From Bacillota bacterium (GTDB lineage Bacteria > Bacillota > UBA4882 > UBA8346): 64,000 bases of DNA. Positions 35,764 through 44,389 of this stretch are shown one piece after another (position 1 is the stretch's first letter; each line of letters starts with the position of its first letter). The notes under the pieces are model-generated. The model was not told the DNA's origin. It made no database searches and saw only the letters and a list, made by a program, of their open reading frames with translations. Made by a program: the position numbers and the translations under genes. The stretch lies in NCBI GenBank assembly GCA_023410535.1, contig JAEYPR010000011.1, forward strand, positions 62,001 through 126,000. The letters are read 5' to 3'.

Positions 35764-36954
35764 TTATAAACCAAATTCTTTGTATAATACCTTCATGGCG
35801 GTTTCCATCTGCGTTTCCGGAACCAAACAGGAGATCGTGATTTCCGAGTCTACGGTCTGGAACAATTGAATCTCATGGCGGTGCAGGGTTTCAACGACCC
35901 GCATCATGATACCGGGAATTTCTTGCATTCCCACGCCGATCAAAGCAATTTTACTGCAATGGGGAACCAGTTCCACCTCAAATCCGAGGGCGAGCAACCG
36001 TTCGCCCGCTTGCCCTAACAGCTCCTGTTTGACGACAAAATTAACTTGGCCGGTGGAGATGGAGTTCATGTCGACGCTGATCCCGGCTTCAGCCATCTCT
36101 TTAAAGACTTTGACAGCAGCGGCGGCATCCAACGTTATGCCTTTGGAGGTAACCATCACCCGCCCCAGACCGGCCTGGTGCGCGATGCCCGTAATCACCC
36201 GGGCGGTTTGACCGTCGCTGATCAGGGTTCCGCCATCCTCAGAGAAAGTGCTTTTTACTTTGACGGGCACTTTTTTGTCGCGGGCAATCGCCACGGCGCG
36301 CGGGTGGACGACCTTGGCGCCATGATTGGCCATTTCGCAGATCTCCTGATATGTCATATCCCGTAGTATTTTGGCTTCCGGAATGATCCGCGGATCAACC
36401 GTCATGACACCGTCCACATCAGTGTAAATCTCCACCAATTCGGCTTCCAACGCCGACCCCAAAGCTGTCGCCGTCGTATCCGAACCGCCCCGGCCTAAAG
36501 TCGTAACGTCCCCGGTGACGGTAATCCCTTGAAAACCGGCCACTACGACAATCTGGCCCTCCCCTAAATGCTGCAATATATTTTGCGGATTGATCCGGAT
36601 GATCTGCGCTTCGCCAAAATGGTTGTCGGTAACGATTCCCGCCTGACCGCCAGTGAGCGCCACAGCGGCATGGCCCATTTTCTCCAAGGTCTGCGCCATC
36701 ACAATGGTCGAAATGATCTCGCCGCACGCGATCAACAAATCCATTTCCCGCGGTGCCACCATCGGTTCGATCTCCCGGGCCAAGCCGATCAGCGTATCGG
36801 TAGCATACGGTTCGCCTTTCCGCCCCATGGCCGAAACGACCACCACCACCGAATACCCCTGCTGCTTCGCCTGAATGACCTTGGCAACCGCCTTCGCCCG
36901 GCCTTCCTCCGTCGCAACCGACGTCCCGCCATACTTCTGCACCAATATCCGCAT
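35764..36954 (-). CDS. lysC: Aspartate kinase
   Basis: This 396-residue monofunctional aspartokinase has an N-terminal kinase domain with VQKYGGTSVAT, VVVVSAMGRKG, GGSDTTATALG and EIYTDVDGVMTVDPR, and two C-terminal ACT domains (about residues 265-396) for feedback by lysine and/or threonine. It phosphorylates aspartate, the entry to Lys/Thr/Met synthesis. The ATG at 36954 follows AAGGGGAATTGGC. No lysine riboswitch is recognisable upstream. It is followed by apt. Confidence 0.97.
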   Translation of the reverse strand: MRILVQKYGGTSVATEEGRAKAVAKVIQAKQQGYSVVVVVSAMGRKGEPYATDTLIGLAREIEPMVAPREMDLLIACGEIISTIVMAQTLEKMGHAAVALTGGQAGIVTDNHFGEAQIIRINPQNILQHLGEGQIVVVAGFQGITVTGDVTTLGRGGSDTTATALGSALEAELVEIYTDVDGVMTVDPRIIPEAKILRDMTYQEICEMANHGAKVVHPRAVAIARDKKVPVKVKSTFSEDGGTLISDGQTARVITGIAHQAGLGRVMVTSKGITLDAAAAVKVFKEMAEAGISVDMNSISTGQVNFVVKQELLGQAGERLLALGFEVELVPHCSKIALIGVGMQEIPGIMMRVVETLHRHEIQLFQTVDSEITISCLVPETQMETAMKVLYKEFGL

Positions 36955-36999
36955 GCCAATTCCCCTTTAAATTTCGATCGTTAGTTTATAGCGACTCAC

Positions 37000-37015
37000 T
37001 CCCCCGTTCGGGGGA
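37000..37015. repeat. Short perfect hairpin upstream of lysC
   Basis: TCCCCC and GGGGGA pair around GTTC. No T-run adjoins, and the function is not evident. Confidence 0.35.
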
Positions 37016-37147
37016 TTATCATCAATTTATCGTATTCAACAAAAACACCAAATTCACATAGAGTTTGTCATCCGGCGCCACACCCCAGCGCGCCGGGGGG
37101 CACCTTGCCGAATTGAATGGTCAGCTTGAGCCAACATCCGCGTCGTC

Positions 37148-37249
37148 AAAAGTAGTACAGTGCAAGGAAGGACCGAGCGAGGACTGGAAGCGTACTCGAT
37201 GTACGCTGAAGCCCGGAGCGACCGATTGACGCAGCAATGGACTACTTTT
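37148..37249. repeat. Imperfect palindromic element with terminal inverted repeats (MITE-like)
   Basis: Ends AAAAGTAGTACAGTGC and GCAATGGACTACTTTT are inverted repeats matching at 14 of 16 positions. A perfect central hairpin AGCGTAC/GTACGCT (37189-37207) is flanked by partly complementary CGAGCGAGG and CCCGGAGCG tracts. It is about 102 bp long, non-coding, and lies in the 394-bp gap between lysC and argH. No target-site duplication is clear. Confidence 0.65.
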
Positions 37250-37348
37250 CACGGCGCCCCAGTCAATTCGGCAAACCCCTCAGTCCAACCCCGGAACTAC
37301 AACACCAGGACTACAACTCCCGAATCAACTCTGTCTCCCAGCCCCAAA

Positions 37349-38728
37349 CTACCCCAAGGTCTCAAGCCACGCCTTCGCTAGTTCCAACTGCTTATTCACC
37401 TGCTCCGGCGCAGTTCCCCCGGCCGAATTCCGGACCTTGACCACATTCACCATATCCAACACCGGATAGACGGCGGCGTCGATCAACTCCGACTCCGCCC
37501 GCAACTCCGCCAACGTCAAGTCCTCCAGCCGCCGGCCCTGTTCCACGCCCAACCGGACCAACCGTCCCACCACCGCGTGGGCTTCCCGGAACGGCATCCC
37601 CTTGGTTACCAGATAATCGGCCAAATCAGTGGCATTCAAATAGCCATCCCGGGTCGCATCAAGCATCCGGGAACGATTAAAAGTCAACGTTTGCAGCATC
37701 GGGTTAAAAATCATCAATGAACCGATAACCGTATCCACCGCATCAAAAAGCGCTTCTTTGTCCTCCTGCATATCCTTGTTATATGCTAACGGCAAGCCTT
37801 TCATAACGGTTAAGATGCCAATCAGATCCCCATAAACCCGACCGGTCTTACCCCGGACCAGCTCGGCCACGTCCGGATTCTTCTTTTGCGGCATGATACT
37901 GGAGCCGGTGGCGTAAGCGTCGTCCATCTCGACAAATTTAAATTCCATCGAGGACCAAAGGACCAGCTCCTCGCAGAACCGCGATAGATGCATCATAATC
38001 AATGACGCGTCAAAGATAAATTCGGCCACGAAATCACGGTCGCTGACCCCATCCAGACTGTTGGGGACGATCCCGGCCAAATTTAACTCCCGGGCAACTT
38101 GTTCCCGGTCGATCGGAAACCCGGTCCCGGCCAAAGCGCCGCTGCCCAAAGGAGACAGCGCGGTCCGCTTCAGACAGTCATCTAACCGTTCATAATCACG
38201 CCGGAACATCCAGAGGTAGGCCAACAGATGCTGTCCGAGTAAAACCGGCTGCGCCCGCTGCAAATGGGTATAGCCGGGCAGGATCGTCTCCCGTTCTTGC
38301 TCCGCCCGCTCCAAAAGGATCGCGATCAATTCCTTGAGCAAACTTTGAATATGATAAACCTCTTTCCGCAGGTATAACCGGGCATCCAGCGCCACTTGAT
38401 CATTGCGGCTGCGCGCCGTATGGAGCTTCTTGCCCACTTCGCCAACTGCAGCGACCAGCAGTTTCTCCAGATTCATATGAATATCTTCGGCTTTGGGGTC
38501 CCAGGTTATCTCACCGCTCCTCACCCGGCCCAAGATGATCGTTAATCCCTCAATTAGCTTGGCCGCGTCGGCGGTCGGAATGATTCCGCAATCCCCCAGC
38601 ATTCGCGCATGGGCGATACTGCCCTGAATGTCCTCTTCCGCCAAACGGCTGTCAAAATGGATTGAAGAATGAAAATCGTCCATTACGGACGCGGTTTCTT
38701 TCGCAAAGCGCCCTCCCCAGGCTTTCAT
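37349..38728 (-). CDS. argH: Argininosuccinate lyase
   Basis: This 459-residue fumarase/aspartase-superfamily enzyme starts MKAWGGRFAKETASVMDDFHSS. It carries HTARSRNDQVALDARLYLR, GYTHLQRAQPVLLG and the signature loop GSSIMPQKKNPD. It splits argininosuccinate into arginine and fumarate, the last step of arginine synthesis. The ATG at 38728 follows GGAGG; the longer frame extends across a terminator hairpin and was rejected. argG, its usual partner, is not in the window. Confidence 0.97.
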   Translation of the reverse strand: MKAWGGRFAKETASVMDDFHSSIHFDSRLAEEDIQGSIAHARMLGDCGIIPTADAAKLIEGLTIILGRVRSGEITWDPKAEDIHMNLEKLLVAAVGEVGKKLHTARSRNDQVALDARLYLRKEVYHIQSLLKELIAILLERAEQERETILPGYTHLQRAQPVLLGQHLLAYLWMFRRDYERLDDCLKRTALSPLGSGALAGTGFPIDREQVARELNLAGIVPNSLDGVSDRDFVAEFIFDASLIMMHLSRFCEELVLWSSMEFKFVEMDDAYATGSSIMPQKKNPDVAELVRGKTGRVYGDLIGILTVMKGLPLAYNKDMQEDKEALFDAVDTVIGSLMIFNPMLQTLTFNRSRMLDATRDGYLNATDLADYLVTKGMPFREAHAVVGRLVRLGVEQGRRLEDLTLAELRAESELIDAAVYPVLDMVNVVKVRNSAGGTAPEQVNKQLELAKAWLETLG

Positions 38729-38744
38729 CGGCAGTCCTCCAGAC

Positions 38745-38783
38745 AAAAAAGTTAAGCAAAGCTCTAACGCTGCCATGCTTAAC
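38745..38783 (-). terminator. Terminator or attenuator immediately before argH
   Basis: GTTAAGCA pairs with TGCTTAAC on the minus strand around a 17-nt loop, followed by TTTTTTG. The T-run ends about 10 bp before the argH ribosome site. No promoter fits downstream of it, so argH transcripts must pass through. Confidence 0.6.
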
Positions 38784-38920
38784 CTGAATCGTTTTTTCCA
38801 GTTCCTAAACTTCGTTTCCTGGCAACAAGATATTATTCCACAAAACTTAAAAAATTCCTTTTCCATCTCCCCCGGATCGAATCAAGATAATTTAACCGCC
38901 TCATACCGTGACAACCCGGG

Positions 38921-39787
38921 TCAGGATTTGCGCCGATCCGCTTTCCAGAAATCGGCGGCATGGAACGAACTCCGCACCAACGGTCCGGCGGCCACATAGC
39001 GAAAGCCTTTGGCATAAGCCCGTTCTTCCCAGGCTTTAAATTGGGAGGGCGGAATATATTCGGACACCGGCAAATGCGTCCGGGTCGGTTGCAAGTATTG
39101 TCCGATGGTTAAAATGGCGCAACCAACATCCAGCAGGTCATCCAGTACCTGTTCCACTTCCTCCGGACGTTCGCCCAAGCCCACCATCAAACCGGACTTG
39201 GTTGGCAGCGCGGGATCCAACTGGCGCGCTTGGTCCAGGACCGTCAATGAGCGACGGTAATCGGCTTGGGGCCGGACGATGGAATAAAGTCGCGGCACCG
39301 TCTCCAGGTTATGATTGAAGATATCCGGTTTGGCCGCGACCACCGTTTGCAAGGACTCGCTGACGCCGCCAAAGTCCGGCGTCAACACCTCCACCGTCAT
39401 TGCCGGAAGTTCCGCCTTTAGGCGCCGCACCACCGCCGCGAACTGCGCCGCCCCGCCATCGGGCAGATCGTCCCGGGTCACCGAGGTGATCACGGCGTGC
39501 GCTAAACCCAACCTCCGGCAAGCCTCGATAATTCGCTCCGGTTCGCCCGGGTCGACCGCTTGCGCCGGTCCTTTGGCCACTGCGCAAAACCGGCAGGACC
39601 GGGTGCAGACATCGCCCAAAATCATAAAAGCCGCCGATCCTTCAGCGTAACACTGCCCGCGGTTGGGACATTGCGCCGAGCGGCAAACCGTATGTAATTT
39701 TAGATCGCCCAGCACTTCCCGGACCGGATTGGTGGCGGCGTGCAACGGGGAATGATTCCGTAGCCATTCGGGTAAACGATTGCGCAT
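38921..39787 (-). CDS. lipA: Lipoyl synthase
   Basis: This 288-residue radical SAM enzyme has the auxiliary cluster cysteines in CRSAQCPNRGQC, the SAM cluster CTRSCRFC and the C-terminal RSSFHA, which carries the Ser ligand. It inserts two sulfurs into octanoyl-lipoyl domains. VITSVTRDDLPDGGAAQFA is conserved. The ATG at 39787 follows AAGGAG. No lipB or lplA lies nearby. Confidence 0.96.
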   Translation of the reverse strand: MRNRLPEWLRNHSPLHAATNPVREVLGDLKLHTVCRSAQCPNRGQCYAEGSAAFMILGDVCTRSCRFCAVAKGPAQAVDPGEPERIIEACRRLGLAHAVITSVTRDDLPDGGAAQFAAVVRRLKAELPAMTVEVLTPDFGGVSESLQTVVAAKPDIFNHNLETVPRLYSIVRPQADYRRSLTVLDQARQLDPALPTKSGLMVGLGERPEEVEQVLDDLLDVGCAILTIGQYLQPTRTHLPVSEYIPPSQFKAWEERAYAKGFRYVAAGPLVRSSFHAADFWKADRRKS

Positions 39788-40091
39788 TACCAAACTCCTT
39801 AACGGGATTGAACTACTTAGTCCACCCAGACCTAAAGGTCAGGGCTACGTTGGAAACCGGTCTCAAGCCCTTCCGGGCTGGGTGGCGCTTCGAAGCTTTG
39901 CCGAGCCCTGGAGGGGCTTTAGAATGGTTTTGTATACTAGCCCTGTCGTTCACGACCGGGCGGGAGATTGACACCACCATTTTTCTTCCTTTCGCTACCC
40001 CCGGCGTGCCGGGGCTGACGAAAAACTTGCCAAAATCATAAAAAATTTACAAAAACATCAATTATCTCCGGGGATTTCTTTCATTCCAGCC
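39788..40091. other. Gap upstream of lipA made of palindromes and repeat R1
   Basis: Besides repeat R1 (39825-39892) this stretch has short stems: AGCCC/GGGCT near 39905, GTCGT/ACGAC near 39945 and CCCCGGC/GCCGGGG near 40004-40019. No gene is recognised. Confidence 0.5.
39825..39892 (+). repeat. Dispersed 68-bp repeat R1, copy 2
   Basis: It is gap-free with 9293-9360, in the same orientation, and keeps the core AGGTCAGGGCTA, GTCTCAAGCCCTTCC and GGTGG-GCTTCG. It lies upstream of lipA. Confidence 0.75.
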
Positions 40092-40280
40092 CCGGATTGC
40101 TATTTTCAACTCCCGGAATTCTATTTTCAGCGACCGGAATTCGCTTTTCCGGCACCATAATTCTATTTCAAACGGCCGAAATTCTATTTTTAGGGTCCAG
40201 AAATATATTTTTATCGACCATAATTCTATTTATGGCGACCGAAATTCGGTTTTCCGCTCTAGAAACCTACTTTACCGTTC
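40092..40280. repeat. Degenerate 21-bp tandem array, nine units
   Basis: Nine units of exactly 21 bp follow each other without gaps. The plus-strand consensus is close to CCGGAATTCTATTTTnnnGnn. Units differ at up to half their positions, but the register never slips. It directly follows the stop codon of the ThyX-like gene on the minus strand. There are no unique spacers, so it is not a CRISPR array. Confidence 0.85.
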
Positions 40281-40917
40281 ACCCTTTGCCACGCGTCGCG
40301 GTGATCAACTCGGCAAACGGCAAGGTCTCTATCGCCTGGCAAAACAGATGCCATTCCGAAAGTTTATGGCCTTTGCGGGCGTGATAGATATTGCGCAACG
40401 TCTCGTAATTGGCGCTCCAGGTCCGGGTGAATTGATAACTCATCGGCAAGTCCTGAATCAACATCCGCCAAACCGGCTTCGCCTGATCGGGTGTTTCCTT
40501 GACAAGGCTTTTATAGCGTTCAATCAACCCATTCAGATGTTGCAACAAGTTTTCCCGATCGGGATTCAGTTCATCCCAACTAAAGTCAGCCGGAGTCAAC
40601 GGACGCGCGGTCAGTTTATGCATGGTGCTGGTGGAATTAGCGACCGTGGCGACTTTATAGGTGTCCATTTCTTTCCACCAGTAGTCGGGAGCCGTGATAT
40701 CGACCGAAACGAAAATCTGCCGGAGAAACTTACCATGGTCGCTCCCGGCGGTGGCCAGGGTCAAAGCCAATCTGCGGTCATTTTCGCCCAATTGCACCAA
40801 CGCGCCGCTTTCCGGATGAAAGACCGAATCCGATAGATGCCAGCTCGCTTTGGGATTGCGCATTCCGCGAAAGGCCCCTTCAAAATTATATGCTTTAAAA
40901 TGTTCGACTTTTAACAA
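40279..40917 (-). CDS. ThyX-like protein of unknown function
   Basis: This 212-residue soluble protein belongs to a conserved phage/Bacillota family: VEHFKAYNFEGAFRGMRNP, AGSDHGKFLRQIFVSVDITAPDYWW, DTYKVATVANSTSTMHK, and a C-terminal LPMSYQFTRTWSANYETLRNIYHARKGHKLSEWH. The last part lines up in spacing with the LP..-NLR...R...-Q-E segment of flavin-dependent thymidylate synthases. The FAD-binding RHR motif is missing. A TTG at 40917, eight bases after AGGAG, is the likely start; longer frames lack a site. The function is not established. Confidence 0.6.
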   Translation of the reverse strand: MLKVEHFKAYNFEGAFRGMRNPKASWHLSDSVFHPESGALVQLGENDRRLALTLATAGSDHGKFLRQIFVSVDITAPDYWWKEMDTYKVATVANSTSTMHKLTARPLTPADFSWDELNPDRENLLQHLNGLIERYKSLVKETPDQAKPVWRMLIQDLPMSYQFTRTWSANYETLRNIYHARKGHKLSEWHLFCQAIETLPFAELITATRGKG

Positions 40918-41035
40918 TGGAATCGCTCCTGTCTGTAGCAACGCTCTGGTGTTATATTCGCGAAGCGCCCCTGCTTTCCTCTCCCAAACATTGTTTTTCG
41001 ACGATTTATCCGCTCCACGCTCTGCGATCCCGACA

Positions 41036-41070
41036 CCAAAAAGAGCCTGCACCATAAGGTGCAGGCTCTT
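41036..41070 (-). terminator. Terminator of the solute-binding protein gene
   Basis: AAGAGCCTGCACC pairs with GGTGCAGGCTCTT (13 bp, 4-nt loop), followed by TTTTTGG on the minus strand. Confidence 0.92.
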
Positions 41071-41086
41071 ACTGAGTTTACCGGGT

Positions 41087-42652
41087 TTATTTCCGTTTCA
41101 TATAACGGTTGTAAGCGGCTTGGTTGAGTTGGATCGCCCGTTCGATACCCAGTTTCTTTTGTTGAGCGACGTATTTGTCGAAGCTGTCCAACGATTCGAC
41201 ACCCATGATGAATTTGAGGGTCATTTCATCATTATAGGTATTGAGTTCGTTCATGATCTTCACCAATTCTTCGCTCTCTTTCGAGCTCGGAGTGACCGGC
41301 GGCATCATGTATTTGCCATAGTCGTTGGCTTTCCAGTTGACCACCGCGTCTTTTTGTTGTTGCCGTTCGTAATATTGTTCCAAATACCGTTTGTCCTGAA
41401 CGAAAGGACCATTGGTATGTCCCCGCATATACTTGGACATGATTTGGGTATTGGAAAGTTTCTCCGGGTTTCTTAAAACGAACTCGGTATATTGGGGATA
41501 CTTGTCAACCATCTTGTAGGTTACGCCTTCGATACCGAAGTTATACAGCATCCAGCCTTCCGGACTGTACGCGTAGTCCAACAGCCGGGCGGCGGCCTCG
41601 ACGTTCTTGCATTTGGTGGTAATTGCGGCGTTACCGTTATTACCGCTACCGCCGATAACTAAAGAACGGTTGGCAAAGCGCGCTAATTGACCTTTTTTCG
41701 GACTCGGGTATTTGGTGGAGACCAAGTTGAACTTGAGATCCTTATTGGCTTCCATCGCTTCTAAATAACGGCCCAGGGTGCTTCCGGCCGGACCAAAGGT
41801 GGCGCCGGACTTGCCGCCTAAGATATTGGCGTCAATGATCTTGCGGTTAACCGTTGAGAAGTTTTTGTCCAGCAAGCCGTCAGCATACCATTTACGCATG
41901 GTTTCCAAGAATGCTTTGCGGCTCGGTTCGATCATCCCGTTTTTCACTTTGCCGCGATCAACGTAGAAGCCGCCGAAGTTATCGCAACCGCCCGCAAAAG
42001 CCGGGCTTAAGTCGATAAATTGGACACACAAAGGAGCGATAGCGCCTTTCTTCTCTTTAAAGGCTTTCAATACCGTATACCATTCATCCATAGTTTCCGG
42101 AACTTTCAAGCCAAGCTCGTCCAACCAGTCTTTGCGGATGAAATCACCGGAGGTGCCAATCAAGGTCTCGTCGCCACGGACAAACGGGAAGACAAGGTAA
42201 TTGCCTTCATCGGTTTTAGCCATCCGGTCATAATCGGGATGGGATTTGAAGTATTTCTTAAAGTTCGGAGCCCATTTATCAATAATGGGGTTGAGTTTTT
42301 GGATATAACCGCTTTCCAACGCGCTGTTCAAACCACCCGGAATCGAATACCAGGTATACTCGACGATGTCGGGTAGATCGCCGGAAGCCAACATTAAGTT
42401 GAACGCTTCACGGGATTGGCCGGCGGCGGGGTGTAAGAACTTGATCTTCACACCGGTCCGTTTTTGCAACTCTTTCGCAAACTCGGTATCGCCAAAGTTT
42501 TTCGCGATCAACGCCACGTTGGCGTGCAGCTCCATCCACCAGGTCAAGGTGACGTTGGTGTCCAACGGATACACCGACTTGGCGAAGATGGCCGATCCCA
42601 TCAGCATAACAAAAAGGCCGAGAATAACAATATTTCTAATTTTTTTCTTCAA
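41087..42652 (-). CDS. ABC transporter solute-binding protein (LplA-like, family 1)
   Basis: This 521-residue exported protein has a signal peptide (KKKIRNIVILGLFVMLMGSAIFA) and no lipobox Cys. Family features are VTLTWWMELHANVA, FNLMLASGDLPDIVEYTW, GYIQKLNPIIDKWAPNFKKY and EAAARLLDYAYSPEGWMLYNFGIEG. It resembles large oligosaccharide-binding proteins found with LplBC permeases and YesMN regulators. No permease genes adjoin it. A TTG at 42652 follows GGGAGG. The substrate is likely an oligosaccharide, by family only. Confidence 0.88.
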   Translation of the reverse strand: MKKKIRNIVILGLFVMLMGSAIFAKSVYPLDTNVTLTWWMELHANVALIAKNFGDTEFAKELQKRTGVKIKFLHPAAGQSREAFNLMLASGDLPDIVEYTWYSIPGGLNSALESGYIQKLNPIIDKWAPNFKKYFKSHPDYDRMAKTDEGNYLVFPFVRGDETLIGTSGDFIRKDWLDELGLKVPETMDEWYTVLKAFKEKKGAIAPLCVQFIDLSPAFAGGCDNFGGFYVDRGKVKNGMIEPSRKAFLETMRKWYADGLLDKNFSTVNRKIIDANILGGKSGATFGPAGSTLGRYLEAMEANKDLKFNLVSTKYPSPKKGQLARFANRSLVIGGSGNNGNAAITTKCKNVEAAARLLDYAYSPEGWMLYNFGIEGVTYKMVDKYPQYTEFVLRNPEKLSNTQIMSKYMRGHTNGPFVQDKRYLEQYYERQQQKDAVVNWKANDYGKYMMPPVTPSSKESEELVKIMNELNTYNDEMTLKFIMGVESLDSFDKYVAQQKKLGIERAIQLNQAAYNRYMKRK

Positions 42653-42790
42653 CCAAACAACCTCCCTATTATTTCTTTCCAATCTGCGATGCTTTAATGT
42701 TTTTCTGCGGTAACTCCTCCTTAACTTCGAAGTTTGGTTAAGTTCAAGAATGTAAAATTTTCCTTAAAAATAAATGGATTTCTTAATATC

Positions 42791-42820
42791 ATTCTAAACG
42801 ATATATTACAAAAAAGTAAA
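42791..42820 (-). promoter_or_regulatory. Possible promoter of the solute-binding protein gene
   Basis: TTTACT and TAGAAT lie 18 nt apart on the minus strand. Between it and the gene lies the palindrome AACTTCGAAGTT (42723-42734) next to a GGAGGAG run that is not used by any visible start. The rest of the 399-bp gap shows only the paaK terminator. Confidence 0.35.
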
Positions 42821-42973
42821 GCTGAATTTTCCGTTTTTAGCATAATTTTGTCTGGCAATAAAATCCATTCCAAAAATGCTATTTTTTTGTCATTTTAGAT
42901 ATTCTCTTTTTTCGCGCTAAATCTTGGGTTTTTACATTAATTTCAAGTGATTTACTATAAAATCCCAACCAAT

Positions 42974-43005
42974 AAAAAAAGAGCGCCCGTTCAACCGGTC
43001 ACTCT
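42974..43005 (-). terminator. Terminator after paaK
   Basis: An imperfect GC-rich stem (GAGAGTGACCG against CGGGCGCTC) is followed by seven Ts on the minus strand. It ends the long trpP-ecf-ior-paaK gene run. Confidence 0.6.
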
Positions 43006-43051
43006 CCTCGTCAATTATTAATCGCTGTCTTTGGTGCTGAAGCCTGGGATA

Positions 43052-44359
43052 TTAAATATCCCGCTCATCAAAGACCCGTTTCGATTTTTTCTCGCTGCGG
43101 GGCAACGCTCCGACGGAAAGCACTTCGGCTTCGATTTGAATACCGATCTTCCGTTTGAACTCCGCGCCAATCCGCTCGGCTAAGTCTTGCGGCGCGACAC
43201 CCGTTTCGCCTTCCACCCGCAAAAGCAACTGATCACGGGCTTCGACCCGGGTCAAACGGATTTGATATTCGCTGCTGGCGCCTTCAACCGCTTTCAGAAC
43301 GTCTTCGATTTGGCCCGGGTAAATATTGACCCCTTTCACTTTAATCATGTCGTCGCTACGACCCAGAATCCGGTCAATCCGCGGATACGGGCTGCCGCAC
43401 GGACAATGACCGGGGATAATCCGGGTCAGGTCCCGAGTCCGGTAACGGACGAGGGGCGCGCCTTCCTTCACTAAAGTCGTAATGACCAGTTCACCCAGTT
43501 CGCCGTCGGGCAAAACTTCACCGGTGAGTGGATCAATAATCTCAAAATGGAGGTAGTCGGACCAATAATGAATACCTTGGTGGCAGGGGCAATCAATGCC
43601 GATCCCGGGACCATATATTTCCGTTAGTCCATAAATATCGAAACTGGCGATTCCCAATTCCTGCTCAATCCGGGCGCGCATTTTCTCGCCCCAGCGTTCC
43701 GAACCCATAATCCCGATCTTCAGTTGAATCCGCTCCCGTAACTTCCGGTGTTCGATCTCTTCCGCCAACAACAACGCGTAGGATGAAGTACTGCAAAGCA
43801 CGGTCGTTTTGAGATCAACCATCATCTGCAGCTGTTTCTCGGTGTTTCCCGGCCCCATCGGGATCGCCATGGCGCCCAATCGTTCTACCCCGGCCTGAAA
43901 ACCGATACCGGCAGTCCACAAACCGTAGCCCGGGGTGATCTGGACCCGGTCTTCGCGGGTGACTCCGGCCATGGCGTAACAACGGGCAAACATTTCCGCC
44001 CAATCAAAAACATCTTTTTTGGTATAGGGAATGATAATCGGTTTCCCGGTGGTTCCGGACGAGGAATGAATCCGGACGACCTCACGGTCGGGAACCGCTT
44101 GCAACCCCAGCGGGTAGACATCACGTAACTCCTCTTTATAAGTGAACGGCAATTGATCCAAGTCGGCCAGACCGCTAAACTGATTGGGTTTGAAATCGAC
44201 CGCCGCTAATTTCCGTTGGTAAAACGCGCTATGCCGGGATACCCGATCCAACAGCTTTCGCAACGCGTGATCGGTATATTCTTCCGACCGTCCTTGATCG
44301 TGGCTCGACGCTTTCGGTAAAAACTCATCCGGCTCTTCTGGACTCACTTGGTTAATCAT
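43052..44359 (-). CDS. paaK: Phenylacetate-CoA ligase family protein (arylacetate-CoA ligase)
   Basis: This 435-residue adenylate-forming enzyme has the P-loop HSSSGTTGKPIIIPYTKKD, FQAGVERLGAMAIPMGPGNTEKQ, DIYGLTEIYGPG and C-terminal RSDDMIKVKGVNIYPGQIE with YQIRLTR. PaaK enzymes activate phenylacetate, and relatives activate indoleacetate, to CoA thioesters with ATP. It lies 30 bp after iorB on the same strand behind AGGAGG. Paired with IorAB it would interconvert arylacetate and arylacetyl-CoA. The direction depends on physiology. Two CxC elements in the GIDCPCHQG segment are a conserved feature. Confidence 0.92.
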   Translation of the reverse strand: MINQVSPEEPDEFLPKASSHDQGRSEEYTDHALRKLLDRVSRHSAFYQRKLAAVDFKPNQFSGLADLDQLPFTYKEELRDVYPLGLQAVPDREVVRIHSSSGTTGKPIIIPYTKKDVFDWAEMFARCYAMAGVTREDRVQITPGYGLWTAGIGFQAGVERLGAMAIPMGPGNTEKQLQMMVDLKTTVLCSTSSYALLLAEEIEHRKLRERIQLKIGIMGSERWGEKMRARIEQELGIASFDIYGLTEIYGPGIGIDCPCHQGIHYWSDYLHFEIIDPLTGEVLPDGELGELVITTLVKEGAPLVRYRTRDLTRIIPGHCPCGSPYPRIDRILGRSDDMIKVKGVNIYPGQIEDVLKAVEGASSEYQIRLTRVEARDQLLLRVEGETGVAPQDLAERIGAEFKRKIGIQIEAEVLSVGALPRSEKKSKRVFDERDI

Positions 44360-44389
44360 CTCGGCTAAGCCTCCTCTATTCTTTGGGAT

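Noticed and set aside
36955..37147. Lysine riboswitch upstream of lysC
   Set aside because: No long structured leader or consensus; only a 16-bp hairpin close to the gene.
40092..40280. CRISPR-like array
   Set aside because: Units are contiguous and degenerate with no unique spacers; no cas genes are present.
40097..40384. 95-codon plus-strand frame reading heptapeptide repeats
   Set aside because: It has no ribosome site and its last third is antisense to the ThyX-like gene. It is explained by the 21-bp periodicity.
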